DNA of 64,000 bases from Lichenicola sp965198575 (lineage in GTDB: Bacteria > Pseudomonadota > Alphaproteobacteria > Acetobacterales > Acetobacteraceae), in NCBI RefSeq assembly GCF_965198575.1, contig NZ_OZ240671.1, forward strand, positions 186,001-250,000, read 5' to 3'. How positions within the stretch are numbered: the stretch's first letter is position 1; each line of letters opens with the position of its first letter. A program made the position numbers and the translations under genes. Under the pieces are notes generated by a model. The model searched no databases, was not told the DNA's origin, and saw nothing but the letters and a program-made list of their open reading frames with translations. Below are positions 1 through 8,727 of the stretch, one piece after another.

Positions 1-474
1 CACTCCTCCTTCGCCAGCACGCATACGAACCGGCAGCCTAACGACGCAATCCCGCTACCCTACGGCTTGCAGGTCCTATGGCCCGACCACGCCATCCAGG
101 GGTCCCCGAACGCCGAGCTGCACCCGGACCTCGACAGCCACCGCATCGAGCTCATCATCCGCAAGGGCTGGCGTCCCGAGCTCGACAGCTACTCCGCGTT
201 CCTCGAGAACGACCGCCTCACCTCGACCGGCCTCAAAGGGTGGCTCGCCGATCGCGGTGCCCGACGGCTGTTCCTGTGCGGACTGGCCGCCGATTTCTGC
301 GTCGCCTGGTCCGCCGAGGATGCTGTCCGGGCCGGCTTCGAGACCTTCGTCATCGAGGACGCCACGCGCGCGATCGGCATGCCCCGTCCCGACGGCGGCA
401 CCAGCACCGAGGAGGCGCGGGATCGACTGCAGGCGCTCGGCGTCACCCTCCTGCAGTCCGGCGACCTCCTCTGA
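1..474 (+). CDS. pncA: Nicotinamidase, 3' part (5' end outside window)
   Basis: This frame is open from the first base, so the start lies to the left of the window; 157 residues are visible. Nicotinamidase hydrolyses nicotinamide to nicotinate for NAD salvage in the cytoplasm. The visible part has the family's QVLWPDH segment, followed by GLAADFCV, which carries the nucleophilic cysteine of the isochorismatase-like fold, and then a DATRAI stretch. An internal TTG at 67 could be mistaken for the start, but the upstream codons (HSSFAS..., LPYG) continue family-like sequence. dgt follows after 49 bp on the same strand. Confidence 0.9.
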   Translation, partial: HSSFASTHTNRQPNDAIPLPYGLQVLWPDHAIQGSPNAELHPDLDSHRIELIIRKGWRPELDSYSAFLENDRLTSTGLKGWLADRGARRLFLCGLAADFCVAWSAEDAVRAGFETFVIEDATRAIGMPRPDGGTSTEEARDRLQALGVTLLQSGDLL

Positions 475-523
475 AACGGCAGCCGGTTTGCCGTCGGACG
501 CCCTGTCGCAGACACTGCCCATC

Positions 524-1900
524 ATGATCGATGCCGCCCCCATCGCCACCGAGCCCTGCATGCGCTGGAACCGTCTGCTCGACGACACCCGGCTCGGCGC
601 CGAACGCCCCGGACTGTCGGGCGCCCCGCGGCCCCGCCTCGACACCGCACGGTCCGAGTTCCAGAAGGACCACGACCGGCTGATCTTCTCCGAGCCGTTC
701 CGCAAGCTCGGCCGCAAGACCCAGGTGCACCCACTGCCGCAGAACGACCGCGTGCATAACCGCCTGACCCACAGCCTCGAAGTGTCCTGCGTCGGCCGCT
801 CGCTCGGCGAACTGGCCGGCAAGCGCCTGCACGCCGACGGATTGCTGCCACCCGGCGTGGTCGCCGCCGACGTCGCGGCCATCGTCCAGGCCGCCTGCCT
901 CGCCCACGACATCGGCAACCCGCCCTTCGGCCACGCCGGCGAATTCGCCATCCGCGACTGGTATGCCAAGCACGACGCCGCCTTCTTCGCCGGCATGGCG
1001 CAGCCCTGCATCCAGGACCTCACCACCTTCGAGGGCAACGCCCAGGGCTTCCGGCTGCTGACCAGCCTGGTCGACACCGCCGGCCTGCGGCTGACCTACG
1101 CGACGCTGGGCAGCTTCATCAAATACCCCTGGTCCGCCACCCACGCGCCCCGCTACCGCCCCGGCAAGTTCAGCTACTTCGACTCCGAGCGCGAGGTGTT
1201 CGCCACCATCGCCCACTCGATGGGCCTGCTGGAGGTCGAGCCGGGCGTGTTCTGCCGCCATCCGCTGGCCTACTTCGTCGAGGCCGCCGACGACATCTGC
1301 TACGCCATCATCGACATCGAGGACGGCATCGAGATGGGCATCCTGCACACCTTCGAGGTGGAGGAGCTGCTGCTCGCGTTGCTGCCACCAACCCTGCGCG
1401 CGCAATTCGAGCAGTTCCGGCACGATCGCTCCGACCGCCAGCGCGTCCGCTGGCTGCGCGGCAAGGCGGTCGACCTGCTGATCGAGGAGTGCGTCGCCAG
1501 CTTCTTCGCCAACCAGCCCGCCATCCTCGGCGGCGTGTTCCGCTCCAGCCTGGTTGAAGCCGGCGGCGAGACGGTCGCCAGCGGCATCAACGCCGCCAAG
1601 AGCCTGGCCCGCGACCGGATCTTCACCCACACCCGCAAGATGGAAATCGAGATCGGCGCCTACGCGGCCGTCGACACCCTGCTGGACGCCTGCTCCGACG
1701 CCGCCCGCGAACTCCTGATCCAGGGGAGCGGCACAGCCCTCTCCTATCGCGCGTCGCGGATCCTCGGCCTGATGGGCGACTCCGCGCCGACCGCCTCCAG
1801 CGGCCTGGAGAACAGCTACCGCCTGATCAACGATTTCCTCTCCAGCCTGACCGACAACCGCGCTTCCGAACTGGCCCAGGTGATCCGCGGCCGAGGCTGA
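524..1900 (+). CDS. dgt: Deoxyguanosinetriphosphate triphosphohydrolase-like dNTPase
   Basis: An HD-superfamily enzyme that removes triphosphate from dNTPs and so helps set nucleotide pools. The protein is 458 aa from the ATG at 524. That ATG has no strong ribosome site, and ATG 560 (MRWNRLLDD) is a credible alternative. The HD metal site is seen as RLTHSLEVS followed about 50 residues later by CLAHDIGNPPFGHAGE. The longer open frame reaching back to 257 overlaps pncA and looks non-coding there. Probably transcribed with pncA. Confidence 0.9.
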   Translation: MIDAAPIATEPCMRWNRLLDDTRLGAERPGLSGAPRPRLDTARSEFQKDHDRLIFSEPFRKLGRKTQVHPLPQNDRVHNRLTHSLEVSCVGRSLGELAGKRLHADGLLPPGVVAADVAAIVQAACLAHDIGNPPFGHAGEFAIRDWYAKHDAAFFAGMAQPCIQDLTTFEGNAQGFRLLTSLVDTAGLRLTYATLGSFIKYPWSATHAPRYRPGKFSYFDSEREVFATIAHSMGLLEVEPGVFCRHPLAYFVEAADDICYAIIDIEDGIEMGILHTFEVEELLLALLPPTLRAQFEQFRHDRSDRQRVRWLRGKAVDLLIEECVASFFANQPAILGGVFRSSLVEAGGETVASGINAAKSLARDRIFTHTRKMEIEIGAYAAVDTLLDACSDAARELLIQGSGTALSYRASRILGLMGDSAPTASSGLENSYRLINDFLSSLTDNRASELAQVIRGRG

Positions 1901-1914
1901 AGCTGCCCGACCGG

Positions 1915-3420
1915 TCAGCTCATGATCGAGGCCGGCTCGGCCTCCTGGTCCGTCAACGGCCAGACCGAGCGCCGCAGCGCATGCGGATCGTCGGCGAGAC
2001 GGTCGACACGATCGAACAGCTTGGTCGTGCGTCGGCTCGGCTCGAACGGCGGCCAGTCGGCATTCGGCTGGCCATCACGCACGAACGCGATCCAGTGGCT
2101 GCGCATCCTGCCGGCCAGCGCCGCCCGTGTTCCGGCAAGCGGTCCACCGCGCAACGCCGCCGGCAACAGCCCGTGCATGTCGAACAGATAGAGCAGGTCG
2201 AGCCCATGTGCCGCGCCCAGCAGCGGGTGGGCGATGTCGAAGCGGTAGAACCAGGTCCCCGCCTGACCCGCATGCAGGGTCGCGTGACGTTCCGCGAAAT
2301 GCAGCGTCGGCATTCCGAAATAGATGTCGGTGGCAAGCTGCAGGCTGCCCTGCCGGGTCATCGGGTAGGCCTCCAGGATCGCATCCACCTCCCCTTCGCC
2401 CAGCCGCCGGCGCAGCATCTGCTCGAGCTTGTCGCGCTGCCGCTGCCGCACGCCGCCGGGCAGGATCTCGAAACTCCGGTATTCGTCCCGGTTGGTGCCG
2501 GCGAGCAGCGGGATCGGCGGCGTGGCGATACGCTCCGCATCGGCCAGGCTCGCCGGCAGCAGCGAGCCGTCGAACCACGGCAGACCCGCGACCTCGGCGG
2601 TGAGTTCCTGCTGCACCGCCCGCTGCACCTCGAGCAGCCGCCGCACCGGCAGCGCCTGCAGCAGCTCCAGCGACGGCGCCGGCTCGCCCAGCAGCACCAG
2701 GAAGCGATGCGCCAGCGCCTCCGCCCGCGCCGCCTCGTGGGTGATGGTGAGCGCGCCGCTCTGCATGATCGCGCCATGGAACAGCGGAAGCGCATCGGGG
2801 CACAGCATCAGCAGCGACACCGACACCGATCCTGCCGACTCGCCGGCGATCGTCACCCTGTCCGGGTCGCCCCCGAAGCCCGCGATGTTGTCCCGCACCC
2901 AGCGCAGCGCCGCGATCTGGTCGCGCAGGCCGAGATTGCCCGGGCAGCGCGGCTCGTCCAGCGCATGGCCGAGATCGAGGAAGCCGAGCAGCCCGAGCCG
3001 GTAGTTGATCGTCACCACGACGATCTCGTCGGACGCCGCGAAATGGGTGGCGTCGTACATGTCGGCCGAGCCGAGCACGAACGCGCCGCCATGGATCCAG
3101 ACCATCACCGGCCGCTGCGGCGCGTCGGTGCCGGCCGAGAAGATGTTCAGCACCAGGCAAGCCTCGTCGGGATGGTCGCCCGACGCCCCGAACGGCCGCG
3201 ACAGTCCCGGCACCATTTGCGGGCAGGCGGGACCGAACGCCCGCGCGCCCTGGATACCGGTCCACTGCGCCGGTGGCCGGGGTGCCTCGAACCGCGGCGC
3301 CTCGGCGTAACGGATGCCGCGCCACACCCCCACCGGCCCCATCGCTGTCCGGGCGAGATGGCCTTCGACGACGCCCGCCTCGGTCCGCACCTGCAGATCC
3401 GGCAGGGAATGCCCGCTCAC
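1915..3420 (-). CDS. Type-B carboxylesterase/lipase
   Basis: An alpha/beta-hydrolase of the carboxylesterase type B family, 501 aa. Visible signatures are the oxyanion-hole segment VWIHGGAFVLGS, the nucleophile elbow GESAGS and the family segment DQIAALRWVRDNIAGFGGDP. The natural ester substrate cannot be deduced. The GTG start at 3420 overlaps the TGA stop of the upstream DUF3429 gene (GTGA), which implies translational coupling. I saw no clear signal peptide. The frame is open far upstream to 4146, but that part lies antisense to eno and out of phase with the DUF3429 gene. Confidence 0.88.
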   Translation of the reverse strand: MSGHSLPDLQVRTEAGVVEGHLARTAMGPVGVWRGIRYAEAPRFEAPRPPAQWTGIQGARAFGPACPQMVPGLSRPFGASGDHPDEACLVLNIFSAGTDAPQRPVMVWIHGGAFVLGSADMYDATHFAASDEIVVVTINYRLGLLGFLDLGHALDEPRCPGNLGLRDQIAALRWVRDNIAGFGGDPDRVTIAGESAGSVSVSLLMLCPDALPLFHGAIMQSGALTITHEAARAEALAHRFLVLLGEPAPSLELLQALPVRRLLEVQRAVQQELTAEVAGLPWFDGSLLPASLADAERIATPPIPLLAGTNRDEYRSFEILPGGVRQRQRDKLEQMLRRRLGEGEVDAILEAYPMTRQGSLQLATDIYFGMPTLHFAERHATLHAGQAGTWFYRFDIAHPLLGAAHGLDLLYLFDMHGLLPAALRGGPLAGTRAALAGRMRSHWIAFVRDGQPNADWPPFEPSRRTTKLFDRVDRLADDPHALRRSVWPLTDQEAEPASIMS

Positions 3421-3887
3421 AGCCGCGCCAGGATCGCCGCCGCCAGGCACAGCATGACCACGGCGGTCAGCAGCCAGCGCAGCGCCATGTAGCCCGGCGG
3501 GATCAGTCCCACCCGGGACGCACGGGCCTCGACCAGCGTCGTCAGCAGGAACCCGAGCAGCAGCACCGCCAGCGCCAGCACCGGGGAAGCCACCAGCGGG
3601 ATCAGCAGCGCCGCCCAGCCGACCAGCGCCGGCAGCACGCTCAGCGTCAGCCGGTGCGTTACAGCCCCAGCCGCGATCGGCGTGCCCAAAGGGTCGCCGG
3701 CGAGCGCCAGTCCCCAATGCACCGCCCCCAGGAACGACAGGATCACCGCGCCGTAATCGATCATCGCCAGCACCAGCCGCGGCGCCGGAACCTGGCCACT
3801 GAACAACAGGATCCCCACGGCGCAGGCCAGGAACGGGACCAGCCCGCCAACTCCCAGGGCGATCGCGAGCAACGGCAGCCGTTTCAT
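3417..3887 (-). CDS. DUF3429 inner-membrane protein
   Basis: A 156-aa protein made almost entirely of hydrophobic segments: about four to five predicted helices separated by short loops, with a GAVHWGLAL segment. This pattern matches the DUF3429 family of small proteobacterial membrane proteins, whose function is unknown. It is the first gene of a two-gene unit with the carboxylesterase, sharing a GTGA overlap. It faces away from eno across about 200 bp. Confidence 0.8.
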   Translation of the reverse strand: MKRLPLLAIALGVGGLVPFLACAVGILLFSGQVPAPRLVLAMIDYGAVILSFLGAVHWGLALAGDPLGTPIAAGAVTHRLTLSVLPALVGWAALLIPLVASPVLALAVLLLGFLLTTLVEARASRVGLIPPGYMALRWLLTAVVMLCLAAAILARL

Positions 3888-3976
3888 CGTGCGGTTCCTT
3901 CAAGGGTGCTGAAGCGGTGCAAGCTCGCAGCCGAGCGCCGCGCGCGCAATGTCCGGGACCGATGCGCGCCGCCTGG

Positions 3977-4008
3977 CTTGCGGAAACCCGGACTTGCGGA
4001 AAGCGGGG
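3977..4008. repeat. 16-bp tandem direct repeat in the divergent eno/DUF3429 promoter region
   Basis: Two adjacent 16-bp units both begin CTTGCGGAAA (3977-3992 and 3993-4008). They lie about 80 bp upstream of the eno start and about 90 bp upstream of the DUF3429 start. The position suits a regulator-binding site, but no matching regulator is known to me, so function is inference. Confidence 0.35.
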
Positions 4009-4085
4009 CGAGGTGGTGCAAAAGGGCCCGTCGGAACAACCCCGGTGCGACACCACGCCCGGTCCGGAACAAAGGGTGAGACAGC

Positions 4086-5363
4086 ATGAGCGCCATTGTC
4101 GACATTGTCGCGCGCGAGATCCTGGACAGTCGCGGCAACCCCACAATCGAGGTCGATGTCGAGCTGTCCTCCGGCGCCAAGGGTCGTGCCGCCGTCCCCT
4201 CCGGTGCCTCGACCGGCGCGCACGAGGCGGCCGAGCTGCGTGACAACGACCCGTCCCGCTACGGCGGCAAGGGCGTGCTGCAGGCTGTCGGCTTCGTCGA
4301 GGGCGAGATCCTCGAGGCGCTGGCCGGCGTGGAATCCTCCGAGCAGGTCGCGATCGACAACGCGCTGATCGACCTCGACGGCACCCCCAACAAGTCCCGC
4401 CTCGGCGCCAACGCGATCCTGGCGGTCTCGCTCGGCGTCGCCAAGGCCACCGCGGAAGAGCTGCAGGTGCCGCTCTATCGCTATGTCGGCGGCGTCTATG
4501 CCCGCACCCTGCCGGTGCCGATGATGAACATCGTGAATGGCGGCCAGCATGCCGACAACCCGATCGACATCCAGGAATTCATGATCCAGCCGGTCGGCGC
4601 CGCCACCGTCGCCGAGGCGATCCGGATGGGTTCGGAGATCTTCGCCCAGCTCAAGAAGGGCCTGAAGGACGCCGGCCACAACACCAATGTCGGCGACGAG
4701 GGCGGCTTCGCGCCGGGCCTGAAATCCGCCGACGAGGCCCTGACCTTCATCACCCGGGCGGTCGAGAAGGCCGGCTACAAGCCCGGTGACGACGTCACCT
4801 TCGCGCTCGATTGCGCTGCCACCGAATTCTACAAGAACGGCAAATACGAACTTGAAGGTGAAGGAAAGTCGCTCGATGCCGGCGGGATGGTCGCCTACAT
4901 CGCCGACCTGTGCGCCCGCTACCCGATCATGTCGGTCGAGGACGCGCTGGACGAGGATGACTGGGAAGGCTGGGCACACCTGACCAGCGTGCTGGGCGGC
5001 CGCATCCAGCTGGTCGGCGACGACCTGTTCGTGACCAACCCGGAGCGCCTGCGCCGCGGTATTGCCGCCAAGACCGCGAACTCGATCCTGGTGAAGGTGA
5101 ACCAGATCGGCACGCTGTCCGAGACGCTCGAGGCCGTCGAGATCGCCCACAAGGCCGGCTACACCGCGGTGATGAGCCATCGCTCTGGCGAGACCGAGGA
5201 CAGCACCATCGCCGACCTCGCCGTCGCCACCAACTGCGGCCAGATCAAGACCGGCTCGCTGTCGCGCTCCGATCGCACCGCCAAGTACAACCAGCTGATC
5301 CGCATCGAGGCGGAGCTGGACGGTGCGGCACGTTACGCCGGCCGCACCATCCTGCGCGCCTGA
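4086..5363 (+). CDS. eno: Enolase (phosphopyruvate hydratase)
   Basis: Converts 2-phosphoglycerate to phosphoenolpyruvate in glycolysis and gluconeogenesis; a cytoplasmic Mg-dependent homodimer. The 425-aa length is normal for the family. The N-terminal ILDSRGNPT segment, the VGDEGGFAP region, metal-site region GDDLFVTN, catalytic KVNQIGT and the signature SHRSGETEDS are all present. The ATG at 4086 is preceded by AAAGGGTGAG. As in many alphaproteobacteria, an ftsB-like gene lies downstream, but here an antisense hydrolase gene is inserted between them. Confidence 0.98.
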   Translation: MSAIVDIVAREILDSRGNPTIEVDVELSSGAKGRAAVPSGASTGAHEAAELRDNDPSRYGGKGVLQAVGFVEGEILEALAGVESSEQVAIDNALIDLDGTPNKSRLGANAILAVSLGVAKATAEELQVPLYRYVGGVYARTLPVPMMNIVNGGQHADNPIDIQEFMIQPVGAATVAEAIRMGSEIFAQLKKGLKDAGHNTNVGDEGGFAPGLKSADEALTFITRAVEKAGYKPGDDVTFALDCAATEFYKNGKYELEGEGKSLDAGGMVAYIADLCARYPIMSVEDALDEDDWEGWAHLTSVLGGRIQLVGDDLFVTNPERLRRGIAAKTANSILVKVNQIGTLSETLEAVEIAHKAGYTAVMSHRSGETEDSTIADLAVATNCGQIKTGSLSRSDRTAKYNQLIRIEAELDGAARYAGRTILRA

Positions 5364-5393
5364 TCCGCAGGCGAAGCCTGGGCCGCCGGTGGC

Positions 5394-6287
5394 TCAGGCT
5401 TCGCTCGGGTCCAGATCCTGGTCGACGCCGGCGCTATGGCCGCGGGTCGCAAGGTCCAGCCTCAGCGTCATGCAGTAGGCTCCACCGCCGGACAGGATGA
5501 ACGGCGCGAGCCCGACCTCCTTCACCATGTAACCCCGCTCGGCGAAGCGCTGCTTCAGCCGGGCGGTCGGCTGCGCCATCACGATGGTGCGGTCGATCGC
5601 CACCGCGTTCACGCAGAAGCGGGCGGCATCGTCCGCAGTGGCTTCCATCAGCCGATCGGCCGGCACCACGTCGCGGATCAGCCCGAGCCCAGCCTTGGTG
5701 AAGGCCGCCGGATAGTAGAACACCTCGCCATGCGGCAGTACGCAGAAGCAGGTATCGAGGTGATAGAACTGCTCTGTCGCCAGCTCGAGCCGGACGATGT
5801 CGATATCGAACACCCGCGCTATGTGGGCCGGTGCCTCCGGGCTCGAGCGCGGCCCATAGCCGGTCCAGGCGAGTGAGCGGGTGCGATCCCAGATGCAGTC
5901 GCCGGCACCTTCCTGGAACATGCCCGCCGGCAGGCTCTCCACCTGGTCGAGAACACCCTCCGCCTGCAACCGCTCGAACACACTCTTGAAGACCGCCTCC
6001 TCGCCCTGCCGCTGCGGATGGCGGAACGAAGCCACCAGCGCCTTGCGATCGAGGACGATGCCCGCATTGGCCGGGAACACCATGTCCGGCAGTCCCGGCG
6101 CCCCGTCGGTGACACGCACCTCGCCGCCGGCATCCCGCAGGGCGATCTTCAGCGCGGTGAACGCGGCCCGCGCTTCGGCCAGATGCTGCTCGGGATGCTC
6201 CGACCAGACCCCCGGCTTCATCCACGGGTTGATCGAATACGAGACCTCGTAATGGCTCGGCTCGACCAGAAGGTAGGTGGGCGTCAT
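5394..6287 (-). CDS. Amidinotransferase/dimethylarginine dimethylaminohydrolase-family protein
   Basis: A 297-aa protein of the guanidino-group modifying superfamily that includes arginine deiminase and DDAH. An N-terminal LPDMVFPANAG acidic/Asn segment, the catalytic His in HLDTCFCVLP and the C-terminal nucleophilic Cys in SGGGAYCMTL form the expected Asp-His-Cys layout. The likely substrate is arginine or an N-substituted arginine, but sequence alone does not separate arginine deiminase, DDAH or succinylarginine dihydrolase-like roles. The open frame extends to 6614; the ATG at 6287 is chosen because the protein starts there with a family-like TYLLVEP strand. Confidence 0.8.
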   Translation of the reverse strand: MTPTYLLVEPSHYEVSYSINPWMKPGVWSEHPEQHLAEARAAFTALKIALRDAGGEVRVTDGAPGLPDMVFPANAGIVLDRKALVASFRHPQRQGEEAVFKSVFERLQAEGVLDQVESLPAGMFQEGAGDCIWDRTRSLAWTGYGPRSSPEAPAHIARVFDIDIVRLELATEQFYHLDTCFCVLPHGEVFYYPAAFTKAGLGLIRDVVPADRLMEATADDAARFCVNAVAIDRTIVMAQPTARLKQRFAERGYMVKEVGLAPFILSGGGAYCMTLRLDLATRGHSAGVDQDLDPSEA

Positions 6288-6390
6288 GCGAGGTTCCGTT
6301 GCTGGACATGAGAAAGCGGCCAAAACAGCCGACAACTGCGACAGACCTCTTGCATTCGCCTGTTCCGCCGTGCGGACATAGCGCCAAGGA

Positions 6391-6412
6391 GGCGCCCCGC
6401 GCCAGGGGCGCC
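6391..6412. repeat. GC-rich inverted repeat upstream of ftsB
   Basis: A perfect inverted repeat with 8-bp arms (GGCGCCCC / GGGGCGCC) and a 6-nt centre lies in the 219-bp gap between the amidinotransferase gene and ftsB. Related GGAGGCGC and GGGGCGCC words recur just before and after it. There is no T-run, so it is not an obvious terminator. Its function is unknown. Confidence 0.4.
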
Positions 6413-6506
6413 AGGGAGGCGCTCCACGAGAGGGGGCGCCGAGCCGCCGCGTCGTGCCACGGCGTCGCCCGGTGCCGCATCGCCGGCTTGTGGAGTGAGA
6501 GAGCAG

Positions 6507-6833
6507 ATGAGCTTCGGACGCGCGGTCAAGCGCAAGGTCAAGGCGGTGATTCCGCCCGTGCTGTTCCTCTCGCTGGTCGGCTATTTTGGCTGGAACGCCA
6601 CCCAGGGCGACCACGGCCTGCGCAGCTACCGAGCCCAGCTGCAGCTCCTGCAGCAGGCCGACGACGCCAAGCAGGCCGCCCTGTTCGAGAATGCGGCCTG
6701 GAACCAGCGCGTTTCCGGCCTGCGCGACAAGGGGCTGGACGCCGATACCCTCGACGAGCGCTCTCGCGCCATGCTGAACCTGGCCGAGCCGACCGACATC
6801 GTCGTGCCTTACGGCAAGAACAAGCTGTATTGA
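6507..6833 (+). CDS. ftsB: FtsB/DivIC-type septum formation protein
   Basis: A 108-aa bitopic membrane protein: a short basic N-terminus, one transmembrane helix (about residues 12-30), then a region with coiled-coil character and a small C-terminal part ending LNLAEPTDIVVPYGK. This is the layout of FtsB/DivIC, which joins the FtsQLB divisome subcomplex. An in-frame GTG at 6495 is possible, but ATG 6507 fits better (GGAG at 6492-6495). The location soon after eno agrees with the usual alphaproteobacterial order, which raises confidence. Confidence 0.82.
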   Translation: MSFGRAVKRKVKAVIPPVLFLSLVGYFGWNATQGDHGLRSYRAQLQLLQQADDAKQAALFENAAWNQRVSGLRDKGLDADTLDERSRAMLNLAEPTDIVVPYGKNKLY

Positions 6834-6863
6834 GCGACCGCCCGGGCGGTGAGCCCGGAAACC

Positions 6864-6899
6864 AAAACAGCGCGACCGGAGCCCGGATCGCGCTGTTCT
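6864..6899. terminator. Intrinsic terminator between convergent ftsB and rpmG
   Basis: A perfect 10-bp stem (AACAGCGCGA at 6866-6875 pairing with 6888-6897), extended inward by CCGG/CCGG, lies between the converging gene ends. Read on the minus strand the hairpin is followed by a TTTT run, so it most clearly ends rpmG transcripts. It may also stop ftsB transcripts. Confidence 0.75.
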
Positions 6900-6940
6900 C
6901 TATCAACCAGGTCCCGCGCCGATGCGGCGCGAGATCGGCG

Positions 6941-7108
6941 CTATTTGATCTTGGCTTCGCGGAACGCCACGTGCTTGCGCGCAACGGGATCGTACTTCTT
7001 CAGCTCGAGCTTGCCGGTCTGGGCGCGCGCGTTCTTCTTGGTGACGTAGAAATAGCCGGTGTCGGCGCTCGACACGAGCTTGATCTGGATGGTGTTGCTC
7101 TTCGCCAT
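6941..7108 (-). CDS. rpmG: 50S ribosomal protein L33
   Basis: A 55-aa basic protein, MAKSNTIQIKLVSSADTG..., with the family's YFYVTKKN and LELKKYDPVARKHV segments. It is a component of the large ribosomal subunit. The form lacks the CxxC pairs of zinc-binding L33, as is usual in alphaproteobacteria. The ATG at 7108 is the only sensible start; the longer open frame upstream is not ribosomal in character. It appears monocistronic, with the hairpin at 6864-6899 as its terminator. Confidence 0.97.
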   Translation of the reverse strand: MAKSNTIQIKLVSSADTGYFYVTKKNARAQTGKLELKKYDPVARKHVAFREAKIK

Positions 7109-7379
7109 GGGTCCTGTGCCTCTGCGTCTGGCTCTGCCTGCCGCCGTCGCGGCCCGGCTCCGCGGCCGGCATTCCGAAAAGGAAGCCGCCAGGGCGCTGG
7201 TCGCAGCATTGGTATAAGGGGCGGGAAAATGCTCATCCCGCGCCCCGAGGTCAAGCGTCCTGTTGCACGCGTCCCCATGCGCCGCTGGTGCGACAACACG
7301 CCCAGGCTCGGCTAAGCCATGCCGATACCCTGGTGGCGCCGCCGCCGCGGGGTCGAGCCGGGCAGGAGCGTACAGCAGC

Positions 7380-8621
7380 ATGTTGAGTGTGGATGAGGCG
7401 AGAAGCCGGGTTCTGCAGCGTCTGCGTCCGGTTCCGGCCGAGACGGTCTCGCTTACCGAAGCCTGGGGCAGGGTCGCGGCCGCCCCCCTGCACGCACGGC
7501 TGGATAATCCACCTTCTGATATATCCGCGATGGACGGCTATGCGGTGCGCAGCGCCGATGCCACTTCCGGCAGCCGCCTGCATCTCATCGGCGAGGCCCC
7601 GGCAGGCCATCCCTTCGGCGGCCATGTCGCGGCCGGAACCTGCATACGCCTGTTCACCGGCAGCGCGATCCCGGACGGCAGCGACTGCGTGCTGATCCAG
7701 GAAAATGCCGACCGACTCGAGATGCCGGACGGCAGCATCGACATCATGGTACGCGAGCCGGTGTCGGTCGGCCGCAACATCCGGCCCCGTGGCCAGGATT
7801 TCACCAAGGGCGACCTGGTCGTGCAGCCCGGGCGCCGGCTGGGCGCACGCGATATCGGCGTGGCAGCTGCCGGCAACCATGCCTGGATCACCGTGCATCG
7901 CCGTCCACGCATCGCCCTCCTGGCCACCGGCGATGAACTGGCCCTGCCCGGCGAGCCGATCCCCGCCGGCGGCGTCACCAACTCCAACACTCCGATGCTG
8001 GCCGCCCTGGTGCGGGCCGCCGGCGCCATCCCGGTGCTGCTGCCGCTGGTGCGTGACGATGCCGACGCCATCGCCCGCGCAACCGACGGCCTCGCCGGCA
8101 TCGACATGCTGGTGACGATCGGAGGCGCCAGCGTCGGCGACTACGACCTGGTGCAGGCAGCGCTGACCCAGCGGGGGCTCGAGGTGGATTTCTGGAAGAT
8201 CGCCATGCGGCCCGGCAAGCCGCTGATGCACGGCCGTATCGGCGCCGGCGAGGCCGGCATCCCGGTGCTCGGCCTGCCCGGCAATCCGGTCTCGGCGCTG
8301 GTTTGCGGGCTCTTGTTCCTGATGCCGGCGCTGCAGGTGCTGTCCGGCGGTGCGGCCGATGGCTGGCTGGGCGGCCTGGAACGTGAGCGCGCCGTGCTGG
8401 CGACACCCCTCGAAGCGAACGACCACCGCGCCGACCATTTGCGCGGGTCCCTCACGCGCACCCCCGGGGGATTCCTGGTGACGCCGTTCCCGCGCCAGGA
8501 TTCCGGCATGCTCCGGCGCCTGGCCGCGTCAGAGGCTCTGATCCTGCGCGCGCCGCATGCTGCAGCGGCGGATGCCGGCAGCGAGGTCGAGATCCTGCGC
8601 CTGGACCGACTCGGCATCTGA
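7380..8621 (+). CDS. moeA: Molybdopterin molybdenumtransferase
   Basis: Inserts molybdate into adenylylated molybdopterin to make molybdenum cofactor. The 413-aa protein shows the MoeA domain order: an N-terminal SVDEARSRVL helix, the DISAMDGYAVR motif, the FTGSAIPDG segment, the central MoCF-binding fold with LATGDELALPG and IGGASVGDYD, and a C-terminal beta domain. The start at 7380 has AGGAG at 7364-7368. lexA follows after about 100 bp on the same strand. Other Moco genes (moaD, moaE, mobB) lie about 8 kb further on. Confidence 0.95.
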   Translation: MLSVDEARSRVLQRLRPVPAETVSLTEAWGRVAAAPLHARLDNPPSDISAMDGYAVRSADATSGSRLHLIGEAPAGHPFGGHVAAGTCIRLFTGSAIPDGSDCVLIQENADRLEMPDGSIDIMVREPVSVGRNIRPRGQDFTKGDLVVQPGRRLGARDIGVAAAGNHAWITVHRRPRIALLATGDELALPGEPIPAGGVTNSNTPMLAALVRAAGAIPVLLPLVRDDADAIARATDGLAGIDMLVTIGGASVGDYDLVQAALTQRGLEVDFWKIAMRPGKPLMHGRIGAGEAGIPVLGLPGNPVSALVCGLLFLMPALQVLSGGAADGWLGGLERERAVLATPLEANDHRADHLRGSLTRTPGGFLVTPFPRQDSGMLRRLAASEALILRAPHAAAADAGSEVEILRLDRLGI

Positions 8622-8639
8622 CGGTTGACCAGGGAACAT

Positions 8640-8654
8640 GAACCAATCTAGAAC
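8640..8654. promoter_or_regulatory. SOS box (LexA operator) upstream of lexA
   Basis: The 15-bp sequence GAACCAATCTAGAAC is an exact GAAC-N7-GAAC direct repeat, the SOS box form described for alphaproteobacterial LexA. It is centred about 80 bp before the lexA start. This predicts autoregulation of lexA by its product. A further GAAC at 8634-8637 precedes it. Confidence 0.85.
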
Positions 8655-8727
8655 ACACGCTCAGGTTGCCTATTTGTTCCGCGCGTGGCGTGCGGGTGCA
8701 GATGCAGCGGCCGGCTAGGACGTCACG

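Noticed and set aside
3884..5180. Minus-strand open frame of 426 codons opposite eno
   Set aside because: Antisense to eno, whose protein is unambiguous.
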